64,000 nucleotides of DNA, taken from Ardenticatenales bacterium. GTDB taxonomy: Bacteria > Chloroflexota > Anaerolineae > Promineifilales > Promineifilaceae. The stretch spans positions 930,001-994,000 of the forward strand of contig JACKBL010000001.1 in the NCBI GenBank assembly GCA_020634515.1. Reading direction: 5' to 3'. The notes beneath the pieces were generated by a model, which saw only the letters and a list, made by a program, of their open reading frames with translations, was not told where the DNA came from and made no database searches. This document shows, piece after piece, positions 14,748-22,939 of this stretch (position 1 is its first letter; every line of letters begins with the position of its first letter). Position numbers and translations under genes: made by a program.

Positions 14748-17689
14748 CCCCATCCACCCCCCTTTCCCATTCCGCCGTTCCCGACTTCATGGCCGCCCTG
14801 CAAAAGCGCGTCAGCGGCGACCTACGCACGGACATCTACAGCCGCACCCTTTACAGCACCGACGCCAGCATCTACCAGGTGCTGCCCTATGGCGTCCTCA
14901 TCCCGCGCACCGTGGCGGACGTCCACGCGGCAGTGGAACTGGCCGCGGCGTATGGCGTGCCCATTTTGCCGCGCACGGGCGGCAGCAGCCTGGCGGGGCA
15001 GGCCGTCAACGAAGCCCTGGTGATTGACATGAGCCGCTACCTGGACCAGGTGTTGGAAGTGAACCGGGAAGAGCAGTGGGTGCGCGTGCAGCCGGGGATC
15101 GTGCTGGATCAACTGAACCTGGACTTGCAGCCGTATGGCTTGCAGTTTGGTCCTGACCCCGCCAGCAGCAACCGCGCCTGCCTCGGCGGCATCGTCAGCA
15201 ACAACTCCACGGGTAGCCACTCCATCCGCTATGGCATGACGGCGGACCATGTGCTGGAGACGAACGTTATTTTGAGCGACGGTTCGATGACCACGTTTGG
15301 TCCGGTGGCGGAGGAATCGCTGGCGGACTACCAACTTCGGCCCGGACGGGAAGGGGCGGTTTATCGCCAGGTGGGGGCGCTGCGGCGGGAGCAGGCGGAC
15401 GTAATTCTGGCGGGGACGCCGCACCATTGGCGGCGCTGCGGCGGCTATAATCTGGACCGCTTCGTAGCAGGGGCCAACTTCCTCTGGCCGCGGGATTCGC
15501 GCTTTAATCTGGCGAAACTGGTGTGCGGCGCGGAGGGGACGCTGGCGGTGATGACGGAGATCAAGTTGAATCTGGTGCCCCGCCCCACGCTGACGGCGCT
15601 GGCGATTGTGCCGTTTGATAACCTGCGGCAGGCGTTGGAGGCGGTTCCGGTGATATTGGAAGTGGAGCCGTCGGCGGTGGAGTTGATCGACAATTTGGGG
15701 TTGACGCTGTGCCGCGAGGTGCCGGCATATGCGCGTTTGTTGGCGACGTTTTTGCGGGGCGAGCCGAACTGCGTTTTGATTACGGAGTTTTATGGGGAGA
15801 GTGAGGCGGCGTTGCAGAGCAAGGTGGCGGGATTGGGCCGGCATTTGCGGGGTCAGGGGGTGGCGTGTGGGGAGATAATGCCGGCATTCACCCCCCAACT
15901 CCAGGCCAACGTCTGGAAAGTACGCAAAGTCGGCCTCGGCCTCCTCATGAGCATCAAAGGCGACCACAAACCGATCCCCTTCATTGAAGACGCCGCCGTG
16001 CCCGTCGAACACCTCGCCGACTACATCACCCGCATCGAACGCTTTTGCAACGACCTGGGAACCAACGTCGCCTACTACGCCCACGCCAGCGCCGGTTGCC
16101 TGCACGTGCGCCCCCTGATTAACGCCAAAGTCGCCGGCGAAGTGGACAAACTACCGCGAATCACGCGCTTTTCCGTGGCGTTGCTGGGCGAATATGGCGG
16201 CGCATTCTCCAGCGAACACGGGGATGGTCGCGCCCGCAGTTGGCTCAACGAGGCATTTTATGGCAAAGACCTCTACGCCCTTTTCCGCCAGGTAAAGCAC
16301 GCCTTCGACCCCCAGGGCATCTTCAATCCGGGTAACATCGTGGACGCACCCGCCATGACAGAGAACCTGCGCTACGGTCCTGCTTACAACGTCATCCCCG
16401 TGCGGGCGCACATGGACTTTAGCGGCGATGGCGGCTTCCACCGCGCTGTGGAAATGTGCAACGGGGCCGGTGTTTGTCGCAAGCGCACGGCGGACACGAT
16501 GTGCCCCAGCTTCCAGGTGACGCGGGAGGAGGAACACAGCACGCGCGGGCGGGCGAATGCTTTGCGGGCGGCGTTGTCGGGCCGTTTGCCGGCATCAGAA
16601 TTCACCGGCGAGCGCATGGTCGAGGTGATGGAATTGTGCGTCGGCTGCAAGGCGTGCCGGGCGGAATGCCCCTCCTCCGTGGACATGGCGAAAATCAAGG
16701 TTGAATTTTTGGCGCAATATCACGACGCCCACGGCACGCCCCTGCGCAGCCGCCTTTTCGCCCACATCGCCGCCATTAGCCGTCTCAGCAGCGGTTGGCG
16801 CGCGCCTCTGGCCAATGGTGCGCTCCGTTTTGGGCCGCTGCGGCGCGCGTTGGCGCACTCATTGGGCATCAGCCAGGCGCGGGAGATGCCCCCGTTTGCC
16901 CGCCATCCATTTACGGACTGGTTCCGGCGACATCGTCAACCCGGCCCCGCTTCTCGCCCCCAGGTTGTCCTTTTCAACGACACCTTCAACACGTACAACG
17001 ACCCGCACGTGGCTATCGCCGCCGTGGAACTGTTGGAAGCGGCGGGCTACAACGTGGTGCTGCCCGGTCACAAATGCTGTGGCCGCCCCCTGATTTCGCA
17101 TGGTCTGGTGGATGCGGCGCGCGCCGCCGCGCGGGAGACGGTGGCGCGGTTGGCGCCCTTTGCCGCCCAGGGCATTCCCATCGTGGGGTTGGAGCCAAGT
17201 TGTCTGCTGACGCTGCGGGATGAGTACTTGACGCTGCTGCCGGATGACCCGCGGGCGCGGCAGGTGGCGGACCGGGCGCTGCTGTTGGAGGAGTTTGTGG
17301 CGAGACTGGCGGAGGCCGGCGCGCTCAATCTGACGTTTACGACGGCGGCGCGCCGGGTGCTGCTGCATGGGCATTGTCACCAGAAGGCGCTGGTGGGCAC
17401 GGAACCGAGTCGTCTGGCGTTGGGTCTGCCGGCATATTACGAAGTGCGCGAGGTGGATTCCGGCTGCTGCGGGATGGCGGGTTCGTTTGGCTACGAGGCG
17501 GAGCATTTGGATTGGTCGTTGGCGATGGGGGAGAGGCGGTTGATGCCGGCAGTACGCGAGGCGGGCGAGGATGTGATTGTGGCGGCGGCGGGGACGAGTT
17601 GCCGGCATCAAATCGCCCATGCCACCGGCCGCCGCGCCTACCATCCCGCCGAAATCCTGCGCGACGCCCTCATCAGCCCGCAAAAATAG
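14744..17689 (+). CDS. FAD-linked oxidase fused to an iron-sulfur subunit (GlcD-GlcF-like)
   Basis: A 981-residue fusion. The N-terminal half is a PCMH-type FAD domain (LPRTGGSSLAGQAVNEA, VSNNSTGSHSIRYGMTADH) plus the FAD-oxidase C-terminal domain. The second half has two 4Fe-4S motifs (CNGAGVCRKRTADTMCP; CVGCKACRAECP) and CCG-type cysteine domains (HKCCGRPLISHG, GHCHQKAL, DSGCCGMAGSFG). Such fusions oxidise glycolate or D-lactate and pass electrons to the membrane pool. Coupling to a HAD phosphatase and nearness to an aminotransferase favour glycolate. D-lactate dehydrogenase is the main alternative. Confidence 0.9.
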   Translation: MTPSTPLSHSAVPDFMAALQKRVSGDLRTDIYSRTLYSTDASIYQVLPYGVLIPRTVADVHAAVELAAAYGVPILPRTGGSSLAGQAVNEALVIDMSRYLDQVLEVNREEQWVRVQPGIVLDQLNLDLQPYGLQFGPDPASSNRACLGGIVSNNSTGSHSIRYGMTADHVLETNVILSDGSMTTFGPVAEESLADYQLRPGREGAVYRQVGALRREQADVILAGTPHHWRRCGGYNLDRFVAGANFLWPRDSRFNLAKLVCGAEGTLAVMTEIKLNLVPRPTLTALAIVPFDNLRQALEAVPVILEVEPSAVELIDNLGLTLCREVPAYARLLATFLRGEPNCVLITEFYGESEAALQSKVAGLGRHLRGQGVACGEIMPAFTPQLQANVWKVRKVGLGLLMSIKGDHKPIPFIEDAAVPVEHLADYITRIERFCNDLGTNVAYYAHASAGCLHVRPLINAKVAGEVDKLPRITRFSVALLGEYGGAFSSEHGDGRARSWLNEAFYGKDLYALFRQVKHAFDPQGIFNPGNIVDAPAMTENLRYGPAYNVIPVRAHMDFSGDGGFHRAVEMCNGAGVCRKRTADTMCPSFQVTREEEHSTRGRANALRAALSGRLPASEFTGERMVEVMELCVGCKACRAECPSSVDMAKIKVEFLAQYHDAHGTPLRSRLFAHIAAISRLSSGWRAPLANGALRFGPLRRALAHSLGISQAREMPPFARHPFTDWFRRHRQPGPASRPQVVLFNDTFNTYNDPHVAIAAVELLEAAGYNVVLPGHKCCGRPLISHGLVDAARAAARETVARLAPFAAQGIPIVGLEPSCLLTLRDEYLTLLPDDPRARQVADRALLLEEFVARLAEAGALNLTFTTAARRVLLHGHCHQKALVGTEPSRLALGLPAYYEVREVDSGCCGMAGSFGYEAEHLDWSLAMGERRLMPAVREAGEDVIVAAAGTSCRHQIAHATGRRAYHPAEILRDALISPQK

Positions 17690-17762
17690 GACCGTTAGCA
17701 CATTCGTTCTCTATGTGGTACGCTTGTTCAATTCGTGTTGTCCCAAACCTGGGAGGTGGATG

Positions 17763-18494
17763 ATGGCTCAGTCACGTATTGAGTGGACACAAGCGACCTG
17801 GAATCCCGTTACCGGATGCGACAAGATTAGTCCGGGTTGCAAGCATTGTTATGCGGAGAGGATGTCCAGGAGACTACAGGCCATGGGGAATCGAAATTAT
17901 GCCCATGGATTTCAGGTAACGCTGCACGAACATATGCTGGAACGCCCGCTTTCATGGCACAAGCCGCAACTTGTCTTTGTGAATTCCATGAGCGACCTTT
18001 TTCATGAAGCGGTCCCGCTGACGTTTATCCAGCGTGTTTTTGCGGTGATGGAACGCGCGCATTGGCACAAATTCCAGATTCTCACCAAACGCGCGGAACG
18101 CCTGGCCGAATTGAGTCCCCAGCTTACCTGGCCTCCCAATGTTTGGATGGGCGTGAGTATTGAAAGCCAGAAGTATCAATATCGTATTGATTATCTTGTG
18201 GGGACGAATGCCGGCATCAAGTTCTTATCCCTCGAACCCTTATTAGGCCCCTTGCCCGAACTCGATTTGCGGGACATTGATTGGGTGATTGTGGGGGGCG
18301 AGTCCGGACCGGGCGCGCGCCCGATTGCGTCTGACTGGGTGACGGACATCCGTGATCAATGCCTCCGTGCGCAAACGCCGTTTTTCTTCAAGCAATGGGG
18401 TGGTTACAACAAGAAAAAAACGGGACGATTACTGGAGGGGCGCACCTGGGACCAGTTGCCTTTGGAACAGGGGCTGTGGCCAACGCCTGCTTGA
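17763..18494 (+). CDS. DUF5131 (phage Gp37/Gp68-like) protein
   Basis: A 243-residue protein of the family first named from phage Gp37/Gp68. SRIEWTQATWNPVTGCDKIS leads into PGCKHCYAERM, a CxxxxxxCxxC-like cluster motif reminiscent of radical SAM proteins. FVNSMSDLFHEAV, ILTKRAERL and VIVGGESGPGARP are the other conserved blocks. The biochemical role is not established. A strong GGGAGGTG sits upstream; the second of two adjacent ATGs gives the better spacing. Confidence 0.85.
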   Translation: MAQSRIEWTQATWNPVTGCDKISPGCKHCYAERMSRRLQAMGNRNYAHGFQVTLHEHMLERPLSWHKPQLVFVNSMSDLFHEAVPLTFIQRVFAVMERAHWHKFQILTKRAERLAELSPQLTWPPNVWMGVSIESQKYQYRIDYLVGTNAGIKFLSLEPLLGPLPELDLRDIDWVIVGGESGPGARPIASDWVTDIRDQCLRAQTPFFFKQWGGYNKKKTGRLLEGRTWDQLPLEQGLWPTPA

Positions 18495-18544
18495 GTTCTG
18501 TTTAAGATTGGCGTCGTTATTTAGCCATAGTAAGGTTACGGCAT

Positions 18545-19186
18545 TTAAGGGGCGTTTTGCGCCATAATCACGTCGGCGGTTTCGATAATTTCGGCGGCGA
18601 GGGAGCCGTGGGAGGCTTCCTGGAGGGCTTCCTGGAAGGGGGGGAAATCGGGGACGGCGAAGCGGGCGGTGATGGTGACGTCGGCGGCGAAATCTTCGTC
18701 GTCGGTCCGCCCGTTGTGGGCGGCGATCAACAGCCGCGCCCGCTCCAGGAAGGCGTAGGGCACGGCCAGCATGACGGTGTGCGTGGGCACGCGGGCGGCG
18801 CGGGGCACGGCGTCCAACACGGCGCGCACGGCATCCCCATAGGCGCGCACCAGCCCGCCGGTTCCCAGTTTTGTGCCGCCAAAGTAGCGCGTGACGACGA
18901 CGGCTACATCCCCCAGCCCGCTGCCTTGCAGCACGGCCAGGGCCGGGCGACCCGCCGTGCCCGATGGCTCGCCATCATCGCTGCAATGGGCTGTGACGGT
19001 GGCGCCGTGTCCGATGAGAAATGCCGGCACATGATGCGACGCATCCCCCATCTCCTCCCGCACCCGCGCCACAAACTGCCTGGCCTCTTCCACCGAAAAT
19101 GCCGGCACAATCGTGGCAATAAAACGCGAATTCAACACCCGTATCTCGACGCGCGTTTCCGTGGCGGGAATAAGATAAGATGACAT
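18545..19186 (-). CDS. YigZ/IMPACT family protein
   Basis: A 213-residue member of the UPF0029/IMPACT family. The signature HCSDDGEPSGTAGRP lies in the N-terminal domain, followed by VVVTRYFGGTKLGTGGLVRAYGDA. A C-terminal ferredoxin-like domain (DUF1949-like) completes it. The function in bacteria is uncertain. The ATG at 19186 matches the usual start; upstream codons in the open frame are unlikely to be used. It runs convergent to the DUF5131 gene. Confidence 0.92.
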   Translation of the reverse strand: MSSYLIPATETRVEIRVLNSRFIATIVPAFSVEEARQFVARVREEMGDASHHVPAFLIGHGATVTAHCSDDGEPSGTAGRPALAVLQGSGLGDVAVVVTRYFGGTKLGTGGLVRAYGDAVRAVLDAVPRAARVPTHTVMLAVPYAFLERARLLIAAHNGRTDDEDFAADVTITARFAVPDFPPFQEALQEASHGSLAAEIIETADVIMAQNAP

Positions 19187-19277
19187 AACGGGGTTGTAAC
19201 GAATCAAGGAGACTCGCGGCAAGGAAGAAAGATGCGCCGCACGCAGGGTGCGGCGCATCCGATCAGGCGACAGCCGC

Positions 19278-20159
19278 CTACTTCACATCTAATAGCTCAA
19301 CCTCAAAAATCAGCGTGGCGTTGGGCGGAATCTGGCCCGTGCCCGTTTCGCCATAACCCAACTCCGGCGGCAGCACCAACTGTCGCTTGCCGCCGACGTG
19401 CATGCTTGCCAACCCTTCATCCCAACCGCTGATGACCTGCCCCTGACCCAGAACGAACTGGAATGCTTGCCCACGGTTGAGCGAACTGTCAAACATGGTT
19501 CCATTTTCCAGCCAGCCCGTGTAATGCACCACCACGGTCTGGCCTACCTCCGGCTGCGCCCCATCCCCGACAACAAAGTCGTAGTACTTCAAGCCGCTGT
19601 CCGTCGTCGTGTAATCGGCGTCATTGACTTTGGTGGGGGCCGCGGGCGCGCCATCGCGCACGGAAAGCACCTCTACGTCAAACGTGAGCGTGGCATTCGG
19701 GGGGATCACGCCGCCCGCGCCTGTCTCGCCATACGCCAGTTCCGGCGGGATGATCAGGCGAGCTTGATCGCCAACGTGCAGCAGGCTGATGCCTTCTTCC
19801 CAGCCAGGGATTGTCTGCCCTGTGCCTACGGGGAACAAAAATGGCTCGTTGCGCTCGCGGGAACTGTCAAAAACGGTTCCATCATCAAGCGTGCCCACGT
19901 AGTGAATAGCTGCGAGCTGCCCTTTTTGCAGCGCCGGCCCGTCACCCGCCTGGGTGATCTCGTATTGCAGGCCGCTGGCCGTGGTGATCATTTCGCCCAC
20001 GGGGGCGCGGGTCGCTTCGCCCGCGGCCATATCCGTGGTATCGGTCGTGATGCTTTCGCCAGTCTGGGCTGTCGTGCCGGATTCGGGTTCAGGAGCCGGA
20101 CCACAAGCCACAACCATCAGGCCTGCCGCCAGCAGCAACAGCAAAAGCAGTTTGTACAT
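19278..20159 (-). CDS. Lipoprotein with two FKBP-type peptidyl-prolyl isomerase domains
   Basis: A 293-residue exported lipoprotein. The signal peptide MYKLLLLLLLAAG ends in the lipobox LMVVAC. After an acidic linker come two FKBP domains, each with the VHYTG/IHYVG-type strand, F(D/E)SS, and GWDEG/GWEEG and LAYGETG/LGYGETG motifs. It would speed proline isomerisation of proteins folding outside the membrane. The start at 20159 is chosen because it gives a proper signal peptide; the frame extends 13 codons upstream across an AAAGGAG. Two FKBP domains in tandem are less common than one. Confidence 0.92.
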   Translation of the reverse strand: MYKLLLLLLLAAGLMVVACGPAPEPESGTTAQTGESITTDTTDMAAGEATRAPVGEMITTASGLQYEITQAGDGPALQKGQLAAIHYVGTLDDGTVFDSSRERNEPFLFPVGTGQTIPGWEEGISLLHVGDQARLIIPPELAYGETGAGGVIPPNATLTFDVEVLSVRDGAPAAPTKVNDADYTTTDSGLKYYDFVVGDGAQPEVGQTVVVHYTGWLENGTMFDSSLNRGQAFQFVLGQGQVISGWDEGLASMHVGGKRQLVLPPELGYGETGTGQIPPNATLIFEVELLDVK

Positions 20160-20190
20160 GATGCGATTCTCTTTCAACTCATACTCCTTT

Positions 20191-20227
20191 GAAAACACTT
20201 TGTAGGGCGAGTTTCTAACTCACCTCC
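20191..20227. repeat. Dispersed intergenic repeat C, copy 1
   Basis: The stretch starting GAAAACACTTTGTAG and ending ACTCACCTC matches 49873-49909 (GAAAACACTTTGTAG, ending ACTCGCCTC) with about six mismatches over 37 bases. It lies upstream of the FKBP gene here and upstream of malF there. Confidence 0.55.
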
Positions 20228-20418
20228 GTCAAAAATAGGACGCGGATGAACATGGAAAACCAGGTGGTGATGAATTTCACGTCGGTTGATAATGGGTGAC
20301 GTGTCGGCCAGGTCTGAGTAGCAAAGTATAGTGGTTTTTAGGGAAACTTCCAGCCGCGGACCGCGTTTGGGCGGCGACGATCAGTTGGTTCTTACCTTGC
20401 CTGGGATGTGGCGTACGT

Positions 20419-21261
20419 TTATGGCTTCAGATCGTCGCTGCGCTTGCGCCCCTGGCCCAGGGCAATGGATCGCTGATAGGCAGCCCAGATACCCCGCGAG
20501 ATGACTGTGCGCAGGCCTCCTTTTTCCATGTGATAGAGTGCCTCCGCCGTTGTGCCGCCAGGGGAGGTGACCTGGTTGCGTAGTTCGGCTACGTGCTTGT
20601 CGGAGCGGGCGGCGTATTCAACGGAGCCGCGCATGGTCTGGAAGACCAGTTGTGTGGCCACGCGGCGGGAGAACCCCAGGTGGACGCCGGCGTCAATCAT
20701 GGCTTCCATGACCATGAAGACGTAGCCGGGGCCAGAGCCGCTCAGGGCGGTGGCCATGTCCAGGTACTCTTCGTCGTCCACGAAAATCTCCTGCCCAAAC
20801 GAGGCCAGCACCGCTTGCGCCTGCTGCTTTTGCACCTCCGTTACTTCCGCCGTAGCCGTCCAGACGGTGATGCCCTGCCCGATCTGCGCCGGTGTATTGG
20901 GCATGGCGCGCACCACGGAGGCGTGCGCCAGGCCATCCGCCAGCTTTTTGATGGGTGCGCCGGCGATGATGGAGAGGAGCAGGTCCTGGCGACGCAGATG
21001 GCCGCGGACTTCGAGCATGACGCGGTCCATCATTTGTGGCTTGATGGAGAGGACGACTACCTGACCTTCTTCCGCGGCGTTCATGTTGCTGGTGGTGATG
21101 CGGATGCCGTGTTTTTGGCGCAGTTGTTCGCCCCGTTCCGGGCGGGGACCGGAGGCGATGATCTGATCGGGCGTGACGACGTTTTGGTTGAGCAGGCCGC
21201 GGATCATGGCTTCGGCCATCGTGCCGCTGCCGATAAAGGCTATCGTTTTGTCTTTGAACAT
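20419..21261 (-). CDS. proC: Pyrroline-5-carboxylate reductase
   Basis: Reduces pyrroline-5-carboxylate to proline. The 280 residues start MFKDKTIAFIGSGTMAEAM, the NADPH-binding signature. VVLSIKPQMM, ALSGSGPGYVF and the C-terminal QVTSPGGTTAEALYHME motif are all present. GGAG lies eight bases upstream of the ATG at 21261. It follows the enolase-superfamily gene by 14 bases on the same strand, so the two are likely co-transcribed. Confidence 0.96.
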   Translation of the reverse strand: MFKDKTIAFIGSGTMAEAMIRGLLNQNVVTPDQIIASGPRPERGEQLRQKHGIRITTSNMNAAEEGQVVVLSIKPQMMDRVMLEVRGHLRRQDLLLSIIAGAPIKKLADGLAHASVVRAMPNTPAQIGQGITVWTATAEVTEVQKQQAQAVLASFGQEIFVDDEEYLDMATALSGSGPGYVFMVMEAMIDAGVHLGFSRRVATQLVFQTMRGSVEYAARSDKHVAELRNQVTSPGGTTAEALYHMEKGGLRTVISRGIWAAYQRSIALGQGRKRSDDLKP

Positions 21262-21275
21262 AGGGGGTGCTCCGT

Positions 21276-22403
21276 TTAGGCGGGCGTGAAGGTGGCCTGC
21301 CGCCGGGTGACGGCTTGCAGGCGGCCTTCGTCTACTTCGATGCCCAGCCCGGGTCCATCCGGGACGGTGATGGTGCTGTCTTCCTGGTTGAGGAAGAAAG
21401 AGGTGGCGATGTCGGCGGCGTAGTAGCGGCTGGTGGCGGAGATGTCGCCGGGGAGGGTGAAGCCGGGCAGGGAGGCGAGTGCGAGCTGGGCGGCGCGCCC
21501 GACGCCTGTTTCCAGCATGCCGCCGACCCAGACGGGGACATTGGCGGCGCGGCAGATGTCGTGGATTTCGCGGGCGCGGGTCCAGCCGGCGACGCGGGAG
21601 GGTTTGATGTTGATGATGTCGCACGCGCCGAGGGCGAGGGCGGCGCGGGCATGGTCGGGTGTGGTGATGCTTTCGTCGAGGCAGAGGGGGGTTTTGATTT
21701 GGGGGCGGAGGCGGCTGTGGTTGTAGATGTCGTCGTGGTCGAGGGGTTGTTCTAGCATGAGTAGATGCAGGTCGTCCATTGCCTGGAAGATGCCGGCATC
21801 TTCCAACCGATAAGCCGAGTTCGCATCCAACATAATTGCCAGGTCCGGGAAAGCGCGGCGGGCGGCGACGGCAAGCGCGATGTCGTGCCCTGGCTTGATT
21901 TTGAGCTTAATCCGACGATAGCCCTGCTCCAGATAAGCGGCGATAGTTTCCAGGGTGTGGGGTACATCCGCCTGAATGCCGACGCTCACGCCGACACGGA
22001 CGCGGGAGCGGGGTGGTGCGCCGGTCGGTTGGGCCAGCTTTTGCGCCAGCGAGAGGCCATCCCGTTGCGCCAGCAAGTCCCATGCGGCCTGGTCCAGGGC
22101 GGCCTTCGCCAGCGGATGGCCGCGCACGAATTCGAGACGGGGGGCGACTTCCTCCGGTTCATTGATGTCCATTTGTAGGAAAGCGGGGATGAGGAAATCG
22201 CTGAGGACGTGCCAGGCGGTGACGACGGTTTCGTAGGAGTAGCCGGGATCGTTGGTGGCGACGCATTCGCCCCAGGCGGTGAGGCCACCGGTGCGCAGGC
22301 GCAGGATGAGGCAGTCGCGCTGCTGCTGTCGGCCAAAGCTGGTGACAAAGGGGGAGACGAGTTCCTGGCTGATGTGGTAGAGGTCAACTTGTTCGATTTT
22401 CAT
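21276..22403 (-). CDS. menC: Enolase-superfamily o-succinylbenzoate synthase/N-acylamino acid racemase
   Basis: A 375-residue muconate-lactonising-type enzyme. RIKLKIKPG holds the KxK acid/base lysines. Metal ligands are in MLDANSAY, LMLEQPL and CLDESI, and the second lysine is in NIKPSRVAGW. These features fit the OSBS/NAAAR branch. OSBS makes o-succinylbenzoate for menaquinone; the racemase reaction is a known promiscuous activity. It is translationally linked to a hotdog thioesterase, which would suit menaquinone synthesis, but no other men gene is visible. Confidence 0.8.
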   Translation of the reverse strand: MKIEQVDLYHISQELVSPFVTSFGRQQQRDCLILRLRTGGLTAWGECVATNDPGYSYETVVTAWHVLSDFLIPAFLQMDINEPEEVAPRLEFVRGHPLAKAALDQAAWDLLAQRDGLSLAQKLAQPTGAPPRSRVRVGVSVGIQADVPHTLETIAAYLEQGYRRIKLKIKPGHDIALAVAARRAFPDLAIMLDANSAYRLEDAGIFQAMDDLHLLMLEQPLDHDDIYNHSRLRPQIKTPLCLDESITTPDHARAALALGACDIINIKPSRVAGWTRAREIHDICRAANVPVWVGGMLETGVGRAAQLALASLPGFTLPGDISATSRYYAADIATSFFLNQEDSTITVPDGPGLGIEVDEGRLQAVTRRQATFTPA

Positions 22404-22939
22404 GAGTTGGCGAGGGATTCCTTGATGGAGGTTATTTCGTCAGGGGAGAGGATGGCGAAGGTTCCCGTGACGCTGGCGATGAGGACGTCGTTTTGGGTGA
22501 TGCGGCATTGGGTGGTGATGGTGCGGCTGCCTTTGTGGACGGTTTCGGCGTGGGCGACGAGCGTGCCGGCACGGGCGGGAGCGTGATACCTTATTTGCAT
22601 GTCCTGCGTAACCAGGCGGCGTTCGCCCAATGCGGAGAGCGCCGCACCGCCGCAGGTGGAGTCCGCCAGCGCGAAAGCCACGCCGCCGTGCGCGATGCCC
22701 AGGGGGTTGAGCAGATGGGGCTGGACTTCCAGCGTGGCACTGCAACGACCGTCGCCAATAGCGGTGTAGGCGAGGCCGAGGACCTGGGTAAAGGAGCCGG
22801 TAACGACCTGGCGCGGTTGGCTGAGCGTGCGCAGTACGGACAAGGCGATGGCGCGTGTGTCGTCGTCTAGTTGGTCGAACAGGTCATGAGCTTGGGTGGT
22901 GATGTCTTCCAAATGGGGGTTCCTTGTTGTGGACGTCAT
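22400..22939 (-). CDS. PaaI-like hotdog thioesterase
   Basis: A 179-residue acyl-CoA thioesterase-like protein. LLNPLGIAHGGVAFALADS is the hotdog signature with the HGG(V)-type helix and an acidic residue. MQIRYHAPARAGTLVAHA forms the following strands. An N-terminal helical extension of about 45 residues precedes the domain. Its ATG overlaps the sensor kinase stop, and its stop overlaps the menC start. Placement next to menC raises the possibility of DHNA-CoA hydrolysis; phenylacetyl-CoA-type substrates are the alternative. Confidence 0.8.
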   Translation of the reverse strand: MTSTTRNPHLEDITTQAHDLFDQLDDDTRAIALSVLRTLSQPRQVVTGSFTQVLGLAYTAIGDGRCSATLEVQPHLLNPLGIAHGGVAFALADSTCGGAALSALGERRLVTQDMQIRYHAPARAGTLVAHAETVHKGSRTITTQCRITQNDVLIASVTGTFAILSPDEITSIKESLANS

